Positions 16,553-24,524 of a DNA stretch of 64,000 bases are shown piece by piece. The notes below the pieces were generated by a model. That model was not told where the DNA came from, did no database searches, and saw nothing but the letters and a program-made list of their open reading frames with translations. Numbering within the stretch: position 1 is the first letter of the stretch; each line of letters begins with the position of its first letter. The stretch comes from Oscillospiraceae bacterium (lineage in GTDB: Bacteria; Bacillota; Clostridia; Oscillospirales; Oscillospiraceae): NCBI GenBank assembly GCA_020025675.1, contig JAHHRS010000001.1:1-64000 (forward strand), given 5' to 3'. The position numbers and the translations under genes are program-made.

Positions 16553-16580
16553 TATTTAGACAAATATGGCTAAAGTGTCA

Positions 16581-16612
16581 AAAAATCCACCGTCCAGACG
16601 GTGGATTTTTTG
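16581..16612 (+). terminator. Terminator of tex
   Basis: 13-bp stem AAAAATCCACCGT (16581-16593) with ACGGTGGATTTTT (16598-16610), loop CCAG, then TTG. Confidence 0.85.
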
Positions 16613-16625
16613 TTAACAACGGTAA

Positions 16626-16654
16626 TTGAATTTTTAACCTTAAAGCTCTATACT
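16626..16654 (+). promoter_or_regulatory. Promoter of the first degV-family gene
   Basis: TTGAAT (16626-16631), 17 bases, TATACT (16649-16654), immediately after the tex terminator. Confidence 0.65.
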
Positions 16655-16679
16655 TTTACCCGATAAAGGAGGGTTTCAG

Positions 16680-17528
16680 ATGAGCGTAAAGATTATTTGC
16701 GATTCTGCATGCGATATGACAAGAGCCGAGGCTTTTGATAAGGATGTTATACTCATACCTCTCAAAACACATATAGATGGAAAAGAGTATAGAGACGGAA
16801 TAGATATAGACGGAAATAAATTTTATAAACTGCTTTCCCAATGCAACCAGCTGCCCACAACCAGCCAGATAGGGCCGGGAGAATTTCTTAATGCATACAA
16901 TGAGGCGGGTAAGGATAACGAGATAGTTGTAATAAGCATGTCCGGTGCGCTGTCGGGCACAGCACAGAGTGCAAAGATAGCGGCTATGGAATTTGACGGA
17001 GAGGTGTACTGTGTTGACAGCCTCAATGTTACAGCGGGAGAGAGAATTTTACTTGAGTACGCACTCAGACTAAGAGACAAAGGTCTAAATGGCAAAGAGA
17101 TTGCAGAAGAACTGGAAAAGGCAAAGTCAAAGGTCTGCATTGTGGCCAGAGTTGATACTCTTGAATATCTGAAAAAGGGTGGAAGACTGGGAAAGTTTGC
17201 GGCTGCCGCAGGTATGGTTTTGAACGTAAAACCGGTTTTGGAAATTGACCGTGGCGAAATAAAAATTATAGGCAAGGCCAGGGGCGTTAAACAGAGTAAT
17301 AATATGCTGACTCAGATAATCAGGGAAAAGGGCGGAATTGATTTTTCAATGCCTTTGATGCTTGCTTATTCCGGCTGCGACAGGAGCCTTCTTGATGCCT
17401 ATATAGAATGCAGCCGGCCCATTTGGGAAGGAAATACCGAGGATCTGCCCACCTGCGTTATGGGAAGCACCATTGGTACTCATGCAGGTCCGGGAACGGT
17501 TGCAGTGGCATTTTTTGTAAAAGAGTAA
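16680..17528 (+). CDS. DegV family fatty-acid-binding protein (first copy)
   Basis: 282 residues. DegV/FakB proteins hold a fatty acid for phosphorylation by FakA. Seen: the N-terminal IICDSACDMT, TTSQIGPGEF (about 60-69), ISMSGALSGTAQSAK, a central VDTLEYLKKGGRLG, and the C-terminal STIGTHAGPGTVAVAF that closes the lipid pocket. Start ATG after AAAGGAGGG. Own promoter. No fakA gene is in the window. A paralogue lies at 26531-27412. Confidence 0.92.
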   Translation: MSVKIICDSACDMTRAEAFDKDVILIPLKTHIDGKEYRDGIDIDGNKFYKLLSQCNQLPTTSQIGPGEFLNAYNEAGKDNEIVVISMSGALSGTAQSAKIAAMEFDGEVYCVDSLNVTAGERILLEYALRLRDKGLNGKEIAEELEKAKSKVCIVARVDTLEYLKKGGRLGKFAAAAGMVLNVKPVLEIDRGEIKIIGKARGVKQSNNMLTQIIREKGGIDFSMPLMLAYSGCDRSLLDAYIECSRPIWEGNTEDLPTCVMGSTIGTHAGPGTVAVAFFVKE

Positions 17529-17552
17529 ATCTTCGGAATCAGAACTGTATAA

Positions 17553-17587
17553 GAAATGGACATATCGGTTTTCGATATGTCCATTTC
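17553..17587. terminator. Hairpin between convergent genes
   Basis: Perfect 15-bp stem (17553-17567 with 17573-17587) around loop GTTTT. It lacks a proper T tract on either side, so termination efficiency is uncertain, but its place between converging stop codons fits. Confidence 0.55.
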
Positions 17588-17590
17588 CTG

Positions 17591-18271
17591 TTATAAAACA
17601 TATTTTAGTATGCAAATTGCGTGAAGCAAAGCACCGATGTCCACAAAAATGTGGAAAACTGTATGATAGATAGGCTTTTTCTTACCTACGTTGTATAGAA
17701 TTGCACCTAAAGTATATGATATTCCGCCCAGAAGGAGTAAAATAAAACCGTTTGTACCTGTTGTATCCAAGGTTGGTTTCAGCGCCAGCACTATAAACCA
17801 GCCCATACCTATATAACAGGCCATTGAGAGCTTGGAAAACTTGTAATGATCAATAGCTGTAAAGACAGTTGCGAAGACTGCAAGCGCCCATTCCGCTCCA
17901 AATACTGTCCATGCCCAGCCCGGATGTATAGGGCGCATGGCACTTAAAAGTATAGGGGTATATGTGCCGGCTATGAGAAAATATATAGTGCAGTGGTCTA
18001 TTACCTGCATGACCTTTTTTGCCATTCCCGGCTTCAGACCGTGATAGACACTGGACACAGTAAACAGCAAAATCATAAATGCGCCGTAAACAGAGACACT
18101 TACGATACCCCAGACATTGTGATGAGAGACGGAAATAAGAATGCCTAAAACTAATGTTATAATGCCTACCACTGCCCCTGCTATGTGGCTTGCCATATTC
18201 ATCAGATCTTCTTTTCTCGTATAATCCGGGAGACTGCGCTCTCTAAGTGGTGTGCGTGACAATTTAAACAC
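17591..18271 (-). CDS. Hemolysin III family membrane protein (YqfA/PAQR-like)
   Basis: 226 residues with seven predicted membrane helices. Family residues are visible: SSVYHG near 72-77, IDHCTIYFLIAGTYTP, and the C-terminal HTVFHIFVDIGALLH whose His residues with the first His form the presumed zinc site shared with adiponectin-receptor-like hydrolases. The name comes from a Bacillus cereus protein; cytolysis is not generally established for the family. The GTG start at 18269-18271 has a weak AGGGCAG upstream. An internal ATG at residue 24 would still keep all helices. Confidence 0.85.
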   Translation of the reverse strand: MFKLSRTPLRERSLPDYTRKEDLMNMASHIAGAVVGIITLVLGILISVSHHNVWGIVSVSVYGAFMILLFTVSSVYHGLKPGMAKKVMQVIDHCTIYFLIAGTYTPILLSAMRPIHPGWAWTVFGAEWALAVFATVFTAIDHYKFSKLSMACYIGMGWFIVLALKPTLDTTGTNGFILLLLGGISYTLGAILYNVGKKKPIYHTVFHIFVDIGALLHAICILKYVL

Positions 18272-18329
18272 CTGCCCTTTCTGGAATAAAGCATAGCGCA
18301 GAAATGGCAGAGAGACAAGCTACCTATGA

Positions 18330-18385
18330 TTTTTGGCCCTCTACTGAGGAGAGAGAAGGACTCTACGCTTATAAAGAGCCAAAAA
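18330..18385. other. Structured intergenic segment
   Basis: An outer stem TTTTTGGC (18330-18337) with GCCAAAAA (18378-18385) encloses two small hairpins (CCTC-TACT-GAGG and AGAG/CTCT). It lies downstream of the DUF2007-like gene and upstream of the hemolysin III gene on the minus strand; it could be a terminator-like structure, though no T tract follows. Confidence 0.3.
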
Positions 18386-18416
18386 CCTCACTGAAAAATT
18401 TTATTCCATAAATCTA

Positions 18417-18641
18417 TCAGTCGCATTTTGGAAAAATTTCCGAAAGCAATTCCTCCGCTTTGACTTTATTTTCGGATGGAACATAAATTTTCAATTTTTC
18501 CTGAATTCCCGTTTTCAGAGTCATTCCTGCCCCATGTACAGGCAAGGCGGTACATGGAATGTGGTTGTCCTTTAAAACCTCCATGAGCATATCTGCCCAC
18601 ATTTTTTCTTTCACAACTAACAATTCATAATCGGTATTCAT
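18417..18641 (-). CDS. DUF2007-like small protein
   Basis: 74 residues. The pattern YELLVV...A...L...NIPC...G and later IYVPSENKVKAEELL resembles DUF2007 (putative signal-transducing proteins, small ferredoxin-like fold). The ATG at 18639-18641 is chosen because AAGGAGGATATCA directly precedes it; an upstream in-frame ATG at 18674 has no ribosome site. Single gene; function unknown. Confidence 0.75.
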   Translation of the reverse strand: MNTDYELLVVKEKMWADMLMEVLKDNHIPCTALPVHGAGMTLKTGIQEKLKIYVPSENKVKAEELLSEIFPKCD

Positions 18642-18695
18642 TGATATCCTCCTTAAAATTTTTATTAACCTCAATATAATTTTTCTATTTCTTCA

Positions 18696-18701
18696 ATTAT
18701 A
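18696..18701 (-). promoter_or_regulatory. Extended -10 promoter element of the DUF2007-like gene
   Basis: Minus-strand TGCTATAAT, an extended -10 with a full TATAAT (18696-18701) and no good -35. Leader of about 45 bases. Confidence 0.45.
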
Positions 18702-18773
18702 GCACGGCTGTTTATGAATATGCAGCTGTTTTAAACCAAATAAAATATAAAAGTCTCATAAGCTAAGCGTTAA

Positions 18774-18810
18774 AAAACGGCAGCAACGAAAATTTCGTGA
18801 CTGCCGTTTT
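18774..18810 (-). terminator. Terminator of the envelope operon
   Basis: 10-bp stem AAAACGGCAG (18774-18783) with CTGCCGTTTT (18801-18810) with an inner ACGAAA/TTTCGT helix; six T on the minus strand. It lies 10 bases after the Lgt-like stop. Confidence 0.85.
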
Positions 18811-18820
18811 ATTAAAAGCT

Positions 18821-19813
18821 TTATTCTTTTTTTTCACATACCGTGAAGTAAGCTACAAATGATGATGCGAACATCAGCACAGCACCTAAACTCATAACAG
18901 TATAGCATTTAATGTACCAGTTGCCGTGCCTCTGGACAAGATACTCAAAATATCCCACCAGTGCAAGGCCGCCTAAAAACACAAGCCAGATAATGACATG
19001 GTAGAATTTAAAGCCTCTGGCTTTTAAGGATGCTACGCTGTAATATACAAGTGCTGCCAGCAAGGCTAATGCACTGACTATCTGCACAAGGCTTATAAAG
19101 CCGTTGAGACGGAAGAAGCTGGAATCATAACGGGTACTGTCCAGAACCACTTCCACAGCACCGTAGAGAGCCATAAAGATAATGGCGGTATGACCTTTCT
19201 GAAGTCCCCAGAGCATGGGGACTTTATTTCTGCGGCCGTAAAACACCACCAGAAACACCGTAATAAGCATCATAATTAAAAACTGAATGAAAAATGTGGC
19301 GAAGCGGTACTCGATAAGTCCGGTTGAAGTGGGAACCGCAATGCCGATTGGCAGATGCTGAAATTTAGTGTTCTGAATAATAATTGTGCTGCGGCATGAT
19401 GAATTGAACAGGGAGCTCAGGCGAATAAAAGCTATGCAAAGTGCTGTGCCCGGTGCCAATGCATCAAATAGACCGGAAGCGCTTCTTGTAATGTGAAGCG
19501 ACTTTACTATAATTCCTGCAAGGAAAATTCCTATAAACATGCCGGGCAGACAGTATCCTCCGTTTGAGTAATCCGTAATGGCTTTAAACATACCCGGATA
19601 CTGCTCTGCGTGGCAATACCAGTGTATAAAGCGGCAGAAAAGAACAGAGAGAAAAAGAGCTATGGGGAGCATAACCCACATTGCCGCGCCTCTGCCGCCG
19701 TTTGCGGTGTATAGAGAGTAGCTCAGACAGAAACCGGCTGCAATGCCAAGAGTTATGATGATTGCGCTCCAATATATTATTGTGTTGCCACTGTATATTG
19801 CTATCTCACTCAT
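18821..19813 (-). CDS. Degenerate prolipoprotein diacylglyceryl transferase (Lgt)-like membrane protein
   Basis: 330 residues, about eight or nine membrane helices. Its layout follows Lgt: NGGYCLPGMFIGIFLAG at the HGGL position, LAPGTALCIAFIRLSSLFNSS at the Lgt signature, and a DSTRYD...VQIVS segment near the C-terminal active-site region. The signature is degraded: in G-R-x-G-N-F-x-N-x-E only the Arg and the last Asn remain, and the His before GG is Asn. Diacylglyceryl transfer is therefore doubtful, and a different lipid-linked role is possible. ATG overlaps the previous stop as ATGA, so it is coupled to the glycosidase gene. Confidence 0.6.
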   Translation of the reverse strand: MSEIAIYSGNTIIYWSAIIITLGIAAGFCLSYSLYTANGGRGAAMWVMLPIALFLSVLFCRFIHWYCHAEQYPGMFKAITDYSNGGYCLPGMFIGIFLAGIIVKSLHITRSASGLFDALAPGTALCIAFIRLSSLFNSSCRSTIIIQNTKFQHLPIGIAVPTSTGLIEYRFATFFIQFLIMMLITVFLVVFYGRRNKVPMLWGLQKGHTAIIFMALYGAVEVVLDSTRYDSSFFRLNGFISLVQIVSALALLAALVYYSVASLKARGFKFYHVIIWLVFLGGLALVGYFEYLVQRHGNWYIKCYTVMSLGAVLMFASSFVAYFTVCEKKE

Positions 19814-21435
19814 TGTGCCGCCTCCTCATCGGGAATTGCCGTTGCAAAGTAGATTATGTCACTCATTGTGCGCTCATAACCATAGTCCACATGGTTAACG
19901 CACTCACCGTTCATCATGAGGACAGATGTCTGACCGCCGTCAAGACCGTAAACCTTGGGGCAGCCCTTGTCAAAAAGAAAGCGGCCTACCTGATTTAATG
20001 TTGCGGCTACGGTGTATCCTACATCGTAGTTGACGGTCATAAGTACATAATGAAGTTTATCGAATTGGCCTATTGCAGATCTTGAATATGTAGTGTTTAT
20101 TTCGCCTATGGGGTAGCTTGAAACTTCACGAAGCTCGCCGTTGTCAGCCAAAATCGGGCCAAAAGACAAAGTAAATATAACATCGTTGTCTTTTATAAAC
20201 TGCTTTGTATATTCCTCATCATAAAGATCTCCGGCGTAGGAGAAGAGCAGATCACCGGAAGAGGTTATATGGCAGGAATCAAGTTTGTCAGGCACAAAGC
20301 GGAAAAGCTGACGCTGGAAAACTGTAACGCCTATCTGGCGGAAGTCATAAAAATCACCGTTTATCGCCACTACTGAGTTACACTCTTTTGCCATATCAGA
20401 GGCATAGTAACGTTTACCTACGCTGTAACTGTCACCTGCGACCTTACGGCGTATCTGAGAGCCGTGAGCTATTTTTATCTCTGCACAGGAGCAACACTTG
20501 CCGTCAATGTCTTCTTTCCATGTTATTGCTAAAATAGTGTCATCAAGATAATATTTTATCTCGGAACCGGGAATAAAATTGGCATCCGGATTAAAAGCCA
20601 CTTCCTGACCGTCCAGAAGAGCGGCAGCAGATTCGATAACTTTCATCACTTCCTGCGGGTCTGTGGTTGAACCGAAATTATTGGGATTGGGCTTAGGAGC
20701 AACGTTAACTTCCTCTCCGATTGTATATATTTTAGGAATATAAGTCAGGTCTTTGAGGGCGTCGCTTGCTGCGTTATTTACGTAGTTATCGAATTTCTCA
20801 GCCAGATTCATTTGGGATTTGACGGAGGTTTTTGTGACTGTACCTGAATCCGGGTGCACATTCTTCAGCACCCAGCATAGGGAGAAGATGCCTAAGACAG
20901 CAAAAATTATGCTCAATACTGCGGAAATACCACGCTTATCGTTCTTTTCTTCATCTGCCATTGGTTTTTTCGCAGGAGACGGGAATTTCTGCTCAGGTAA
21001 AATCTGACGCTCAGGCTGTGTATTTTGTCTCATTGTTCTGGCCGGTTGAGGTGCTGCCTGAGGACGGCTGCGCCTTTCCTGTACCGTGTTGTGAACGGGT
21101 CTGCTCTGCTTTGGTTCAGCCGTGTTCTGTATGGGTCTGCTGTGTTTTGGCTCTGACATATTTTGAACCGAACGATGAACGGGAGCAGGGTTTGAAGCGG
21201 ATACTTTTGCCGCAGGCTCAAAACGAATATCGGAAAAGCTTCCGCTTCCAAAAAAGTCTTCGGCAGCTTTATTTGCGGCAGAGCCGACTGCTTTTTGAGG
21301 AGTCTTTTCATATGGGTTTGAAGCGGGAGGATTGTTATCGCTCTCCTGAGTATTTGCACTGGTTATCATGTTTTCACTGTACGATGAAAATTCAGCAAGT
21401 ATATCGTCAATGGAATAATCTTTATTATCGTTCAT
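19810..21435 (-). CDS. Membrane-anchored phosphodiester glycosidase family protein
   Basis: 541 residues. The N-terminal 165 residues are polar and presumably cytoplasmic, with about three degenerate 12-14 residue repeats rich in EPK-SRP-NT (about 86-126). One membrane helix follows (about 169-191), then an extracellular domain whose C-terminal part shows the NAGPA/DUF2233 features AINGDFYD, YGLDGGQTSVLMMNG and SDIIYFA. NAGPA-type enzymes cleave GlcNAc from sugar phosphodiesters. Here the substrate may be a wall or glycolipid phosphodiester (inference). GGGAGGG precedes the start at a long spacing of 13 bases. Middle gene of three. Confidence 0.82.
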   Translation of the reverse strand: MNDNKDYSIDDILAEFSSYSENMITSANTQESDNNPPASNPYEKTPQKAVGSAANKAAEDFFGSGSFSDIRFEPAAKVSASNPAPVHRSVQNMSEPKHSRPIQNTAEPKQSRPVHNTVQERRSRPQAAPQPARTMRQNTQPERQILPEQKFPSPAKKPMADEEKNDKRGISAVLSIIFAVLGIFSLCWVLKNVHPDSGTVTKTSVKSQMNLAEKFDNYVNNAASDALKDLTYIPKIYTIGEEVNVAPKPNPNNFGSTTDPQEVMKVIESAAALLDGQEVAFNPDANFIPGSEIKYYLDDTILAITWKEDIDGKCCSCAEIKIAHGSQIRRKVAGDSYSVGKRYYASDMAKECNSVVAINGDFYDFRQIGVTVFQRQLFRFVPDKLDSCHITSSGDLLFSYAGDLYDEEYTKQFIKDNDVIFTLSFGPILADNGELREVSSYPIGEINTTYSRSAIGQFDKLHYVLMTVNYDVGYTVAATLNQVGRFLFDKGCPKVYGLDGGQTSVLMMNGECVNHVDYGYERTMSDIIYFATAIPDEEAAQ

Positions 21436-21445
21436 ATCTAAGTAT

Positions 21446-23146
21446 TTACCCTCCCTGGTTAGCAGTATTTCCGCTGAGCGCCCTTATAAGACTCTGTGCG
21501 GGAATTACATACCAGCTGCCGTCTGAATATACCAGCTGAAGCTGTATACCTTCGCTTGTATAATAATTTTCTGCGTTTTCCAAAACTTCACTTAAAGCCT
21601 TCGCATAGGCTTCATGGGCAACCTCAGGAAGATAGTTATTATTTTCGTCATATACGGACTTCCTGGGCCGGCTCTCAACAATTTCCTTGAGAATAGATTC
21701 AGTCTTTGCCTGTACATCGTCCTCAGTAGAGGGAAGGTCAAGAAAAGTAAACTGAATTTGCTGCTTTGCTTCCAGCTTATCTACAAAGCAGTCACCGGTA
21801 AGCTCATAGGAAAAGCTCTCCCTGAGAGCGTCATACATCAGCTTTCCGATTTCGTCGGAAGGCTGATTCTCAAGCCCCAGACTGGAGTAGCTGTGGAGGA
21901 GGGAGTAGGCATTGTCGTAATTGCCGGAAATTACAGAGTCCATAAAATCAGCAGCTGTCTTCTGGGGATCTCCGGTAGGCTTTGCTACAATCGTACCCAT
22001 ATTAACTCCAAGAATGCTGATAATAAGGGCAAGTGCGGAGAAAACTGCGGCAAGTATGGCCCACACAGGCCGTATGCCACCGCGTTTTTTTATGAATATC
22101 GCAACTACGGCGATAAAAGCCATAAGAACCAATATACAGCACACCACGGAGCCAAGACCAAAACCGGTGCCGGACTGGGTTGGGAGCGCCATGTCGGCTC
22201 CTGTATTTATCAAGCTCTCACCTGAAAGCTCACTGTTCATAGACTCCGCTGCCTCCTCTTTCTCTTTCTGTTCTGCCTCGTCTTTTGCCTGCTCTTCGGC
22301 CTTAATTCGCAGGGCAGTGTTATACTGAGTATAGCCGCACATCATAGTTGCAAAATCAGCCATAACATTATAAGCACTGTTTACCCCGTCGGTAAACATT
22401 ACAAAGACTATTGGGTCATCAGTATAGGCTATGGCACTGTCACACAGATAAAGGGTTGAACCTTTAGTCAGGTAGCCGTATTTATGTGCTATATCGTACC
22501 GCTGTTCTTTTAATTTAAAATAGTTGTTCGGTTCGGCCTTTTGCATCTTTTCGATAAGACCGGGAAAACGTTCCGGGTTTTCAGCCAATAGTCTGAGACA
22601 TGTTATCATCTGCTTTGGGGTAAAAAAGTTATTTTCATAGTACTTTGGGTCTGCATTTTCAGGGTCTACACCCATGTAAGGTGCTATAAGCTCACGATAG
22701 CGGTGGTAAACCGTATTTTCGTTATCAAGCCATTTACCCGCCTCTGACCAAAGTATCTTTGCGTAGTCGTTATTGGAGTGAACTATGGAGCCATCAAGAA
22801 GTTCAGAGTAGCGGTAACCTCCTATTAAGTCGTCCATAGCAAGTTCACCTTTGCCGACCTTCTCGGTAAAGAGCATGTTGAGGGGGACTTTAAACATACT
22901 GCCGGAAATCATATACTGATCGGCATTAACATAGTGTTCTTCACCTGTTACAAGATTGTAGTAACCAAGGCCTATATTTTCTTCGTTTACATCGTAAAGT
23001 TCAAAAAGTTCACTTACTATCTGATCCCAGCTTTTCCCTTCGTAGGAAAATTCCCCGTCTGTTTCAGCTGCAAAGGCCGCAGGGTTCAGATTTAAAAACA
23101 GGCACATGAGCAAAAGCACTGATAATATTTTCTTTAGAATGTTCAT
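21446..23146 (-). CDS. Secreted/membrane serine hydrolase, class A beta-lactamase-like, with C-terminal domain
   Basis: 566 residues. Signal peptide 1-27; a beta-lactamase class A-like domain (about 35-290) with the active-site S83-M-F-K86, an SNN triad (124-126) in place of SDN, and KYG where KTG is usual. An Ala/Glu-rich linker and two membrane helices (about 335-385) follow, then an extracellular C-terminal domain of about 170 residues of DUF4878-like appearance. Probably a peptidoglycan or other amide/ester hydrolase rather than a drug-resistance enzyme. ATG after CGGAGATATTATAA. First gene of the envelope operon. Confidence 0.75.
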   Translation of the reverse strand: MNILKKILSVLLLMCLFLNLNPAAFAAETDGEFSYEGKSWDQIVSELFELYDVNEENIGLGYYNLVTGEEHYVNADQYMISGSMFKVPLNMLFTEKVGKGELAMDDLIGGYRYSELLDGSIVHSNNDYAKILWSEAGKWLDNENTVYHRYRELIAPYMGVDPENADPKYYENNFFTPKQMITCLRLLAENPERFPGLIEKMQKAEPNNYFKLKEQRYDIAHKYGYLTKGSTLYLCDSAIAYTDDPIVFVMFTDGVNSAYNVMADFATMMCGYTQYNTALRIKAEEQAKDEAEQKEKEEAAESMNSELSGESLINTGADMALPTQSGTGFGLGSVVCCILVLMAFIAVVAIFIKKRGGIRPVWAILAAVFSALALIISILGVNMGTIVAKPTGDPQKTAADFMDSVISGNYDNAYSLLHSYSSLGLENQPSDEIGKLMYDALRESFSYELTGDCFVDKLEAKQQIQFTFLDLPSTEDDVQAKTESILKEIVESRPRKSVYDENNNYLPEVAHEAYAKALSEVLENAENYYTSEGIQLQLVYSDGSWYVIPAQSLIRALSGNTANQGG

Positions 23147-23204
23147 TTATAATATCTCCGGGCGATTATACGCCTACCATAACATATTTCATCTTAGCTT
23201 TTCT

Positions 23205-23232
23205 ATTTTACCATTAAAGCGTACAATTTCAA
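23205..23232 (-). promoter_or_regulatory. Promoter of the envelope operon
   Basis: Minus strand: TTGAAA (23227-23232), 16 bases, TAAAAT (23205-23210) with TGG before it (extended -10). Confidence 0.55.
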
Positions 23233-23286
23233 TAGTAAGCTTTCACAAAATACTAAAGAATAGTTAAGAATTTACAAAAAGCAATC

Positions 23287-24405
23287 CTATATATACTTTT
23301 TGAAGCTGTAAAGGCTTTCAATAAGGCCCTCAGCAGGAGAAAAGCCTCTGCCCCAGCGTTTGAGCCAAAGCCCTGAAAGTCCGTATTCTTCACATAGACT
23401 TAACTTTGCCTTTATGCTTCTTATATCCTCATAGCATACTCTGTGCTTTGTGCGTGCAAGGTCTAAATACGAAAATGATGGAAAAAACTCATGGGGCATA
23501 AATTTTACCTCAGAACCCATTGCGGCAGATAGATTTTGAGCCCGTGTATTGCTTATAGGCGAGGCTTCGGAACCATACCGCCATGGAAGAGACCAGTCAA
23601 GGCCGGTGCCTGAAATACACAGTAACAGTTTTTTGGAGGAAACATTATTTAATACAGTTTCCACAGTTTTCCTTACACGGCTCAACGGTGCTATCGCTCC
23701 GGGAGGATTCATGATTCCGGAATAATCATATGCCAAAAGCGTCAGCCTGTCAGCGCATTTACCGGCACATTCAGCGGCTTCGGAAGAAAGGGGGTCAAAT
23801 TCCGGCGGAACAAGGGCACAGACAAAATATAAGCCTTTCCTGTGACAGAGGGCGGAACATTTTTCTATAAAGCAACAGTAATTTTCAGTATCGAAGGGGA
23901 AAAGACAGCAAAACTCCAAGTAAAGCCCTTTTGAACCGCTCTCAGATATGGCGGAAATTAGAAGCTGACAGAGTTTTTCCTGTGACTGCATATCCTTTAG
24001 CGCAAAGTGTGCAAGTTCGCCTGAATAACTATTGCGCGGGCAAAGGTTATACAGACCTAAAAGGGGAATGGCTCCCAGATTTAAAGCTTCATCTGTATAA
24101 CTTCTGGGACTTCCTTCCATGGTAATGCCGCCGTCGGGAGAGAGATGCGCGCAGTGGGGCACAACGAAGCAGAGCTTATTTAAAAGCTCCTTACGCCTAA
24201 CTGCAGTGGTGTCATTTCCAAGCTCACCGCACAATTCTATCTCCCGTTCCGGTGACTTACCCTCCGTGGGGATAAAAAGGCTGAGCCCCACAGCGAGTCT
24301 TTCGCTTTCCAGCCCGTTTGCTTCCATTAACTTATCCGCCGGGATGTTGAAGCGCCGGGACAGTGAGCGCAGATTGTCCCCCCGGCGGCAAATATAAATT
24401 TCCAT
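23287..24405 (-). CDS. LysM and GH18-like domain protein (SleL/YaaH-like) with altered catalytic motif
   Basis: 372 residues. An N-terminal LysM domain (1-46: YICRRGDNLRSLSRRF...LFIP) binds glycan, followed by a GH18 TIM-barrel similar to spore-cortex N-acetylglucosaminidase SleL. The expected G-x-x-x-D-F-E catalytic strand reads GLYLEFC (160-166), so the acid Glu is Cys166 and the Asp is Glu164. LTLLAYDYSG and GLSGLWLKRWG mark later barrel strands. Cys-rich for this family. No signal peptide, as in spore-coat members. The ATG at 24403-24405 has TTGGAGG 9 bases upstream; the in-frame TTG at 24420 lies in that site. It suggests a spore-forming lineage. Confidence 0.78.
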   Translation of the reverse strand: MEIYICRRGDNLRSLSRRFNIPADKLMEANGLESERLAVGLSLFIPTEGKSPEREIELCGELGNDTTAVRRKELLNKLCFVVPHCAHLSPDGGITMEGSPRSYTDEALNLGAIPLLGLYNLCPRNSYSGELAHFALKDMQSQEKLCQLLISAISESGSKGLYLEFCCLFPFDTENYCCFIEKCSALCHRKGLYFVCALVPPEFDPLSSEAAECAGKCADRLTLLAYDYSGIMNPPGAIAPLSRVRKTVETVLNNVSSKKLLLCISGTGLDWSLPWRYGSEASPISNTRAQNLSAAMGSEVKFMPHEFFPSFSYLDLARTKHRVCYEDIRSIKAKLSLCEEYGLSGLWLKRWGRGFSPAEGLIESLYSFKKYI

Positions 24406-24459
24406 GTACAGCGCCTCCAATATATGATGTATTATTTATATTCAGCAAGCCTTCCGTAC

Positions 24460-24488
24460 TTGCGGCAAAAAACATGATATGATATAAT
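24460..24488 (+). promoter_or_regulatory. Promoter of pepF
   Basis: TTGCGG (24460-24465), 17 bases, TATAAT (24483-24488) with TGA before it (extended -10). Confidence 0.68.
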
Positions 24489-24524
24489 TAACTCAAATTT
24501 TTAAAAAACGGAGGAATTGTTTTT

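Noticed and set aside
21446..23146. Acquired antibiotic-resistance beta-lactamase
   Set aside because: The SxxK domain is class A-like, but the SDN and KTG motifs are altered and the protein is membrane-anchored with an extra domain, so a housekeeping envelope hydrolase is more likely.
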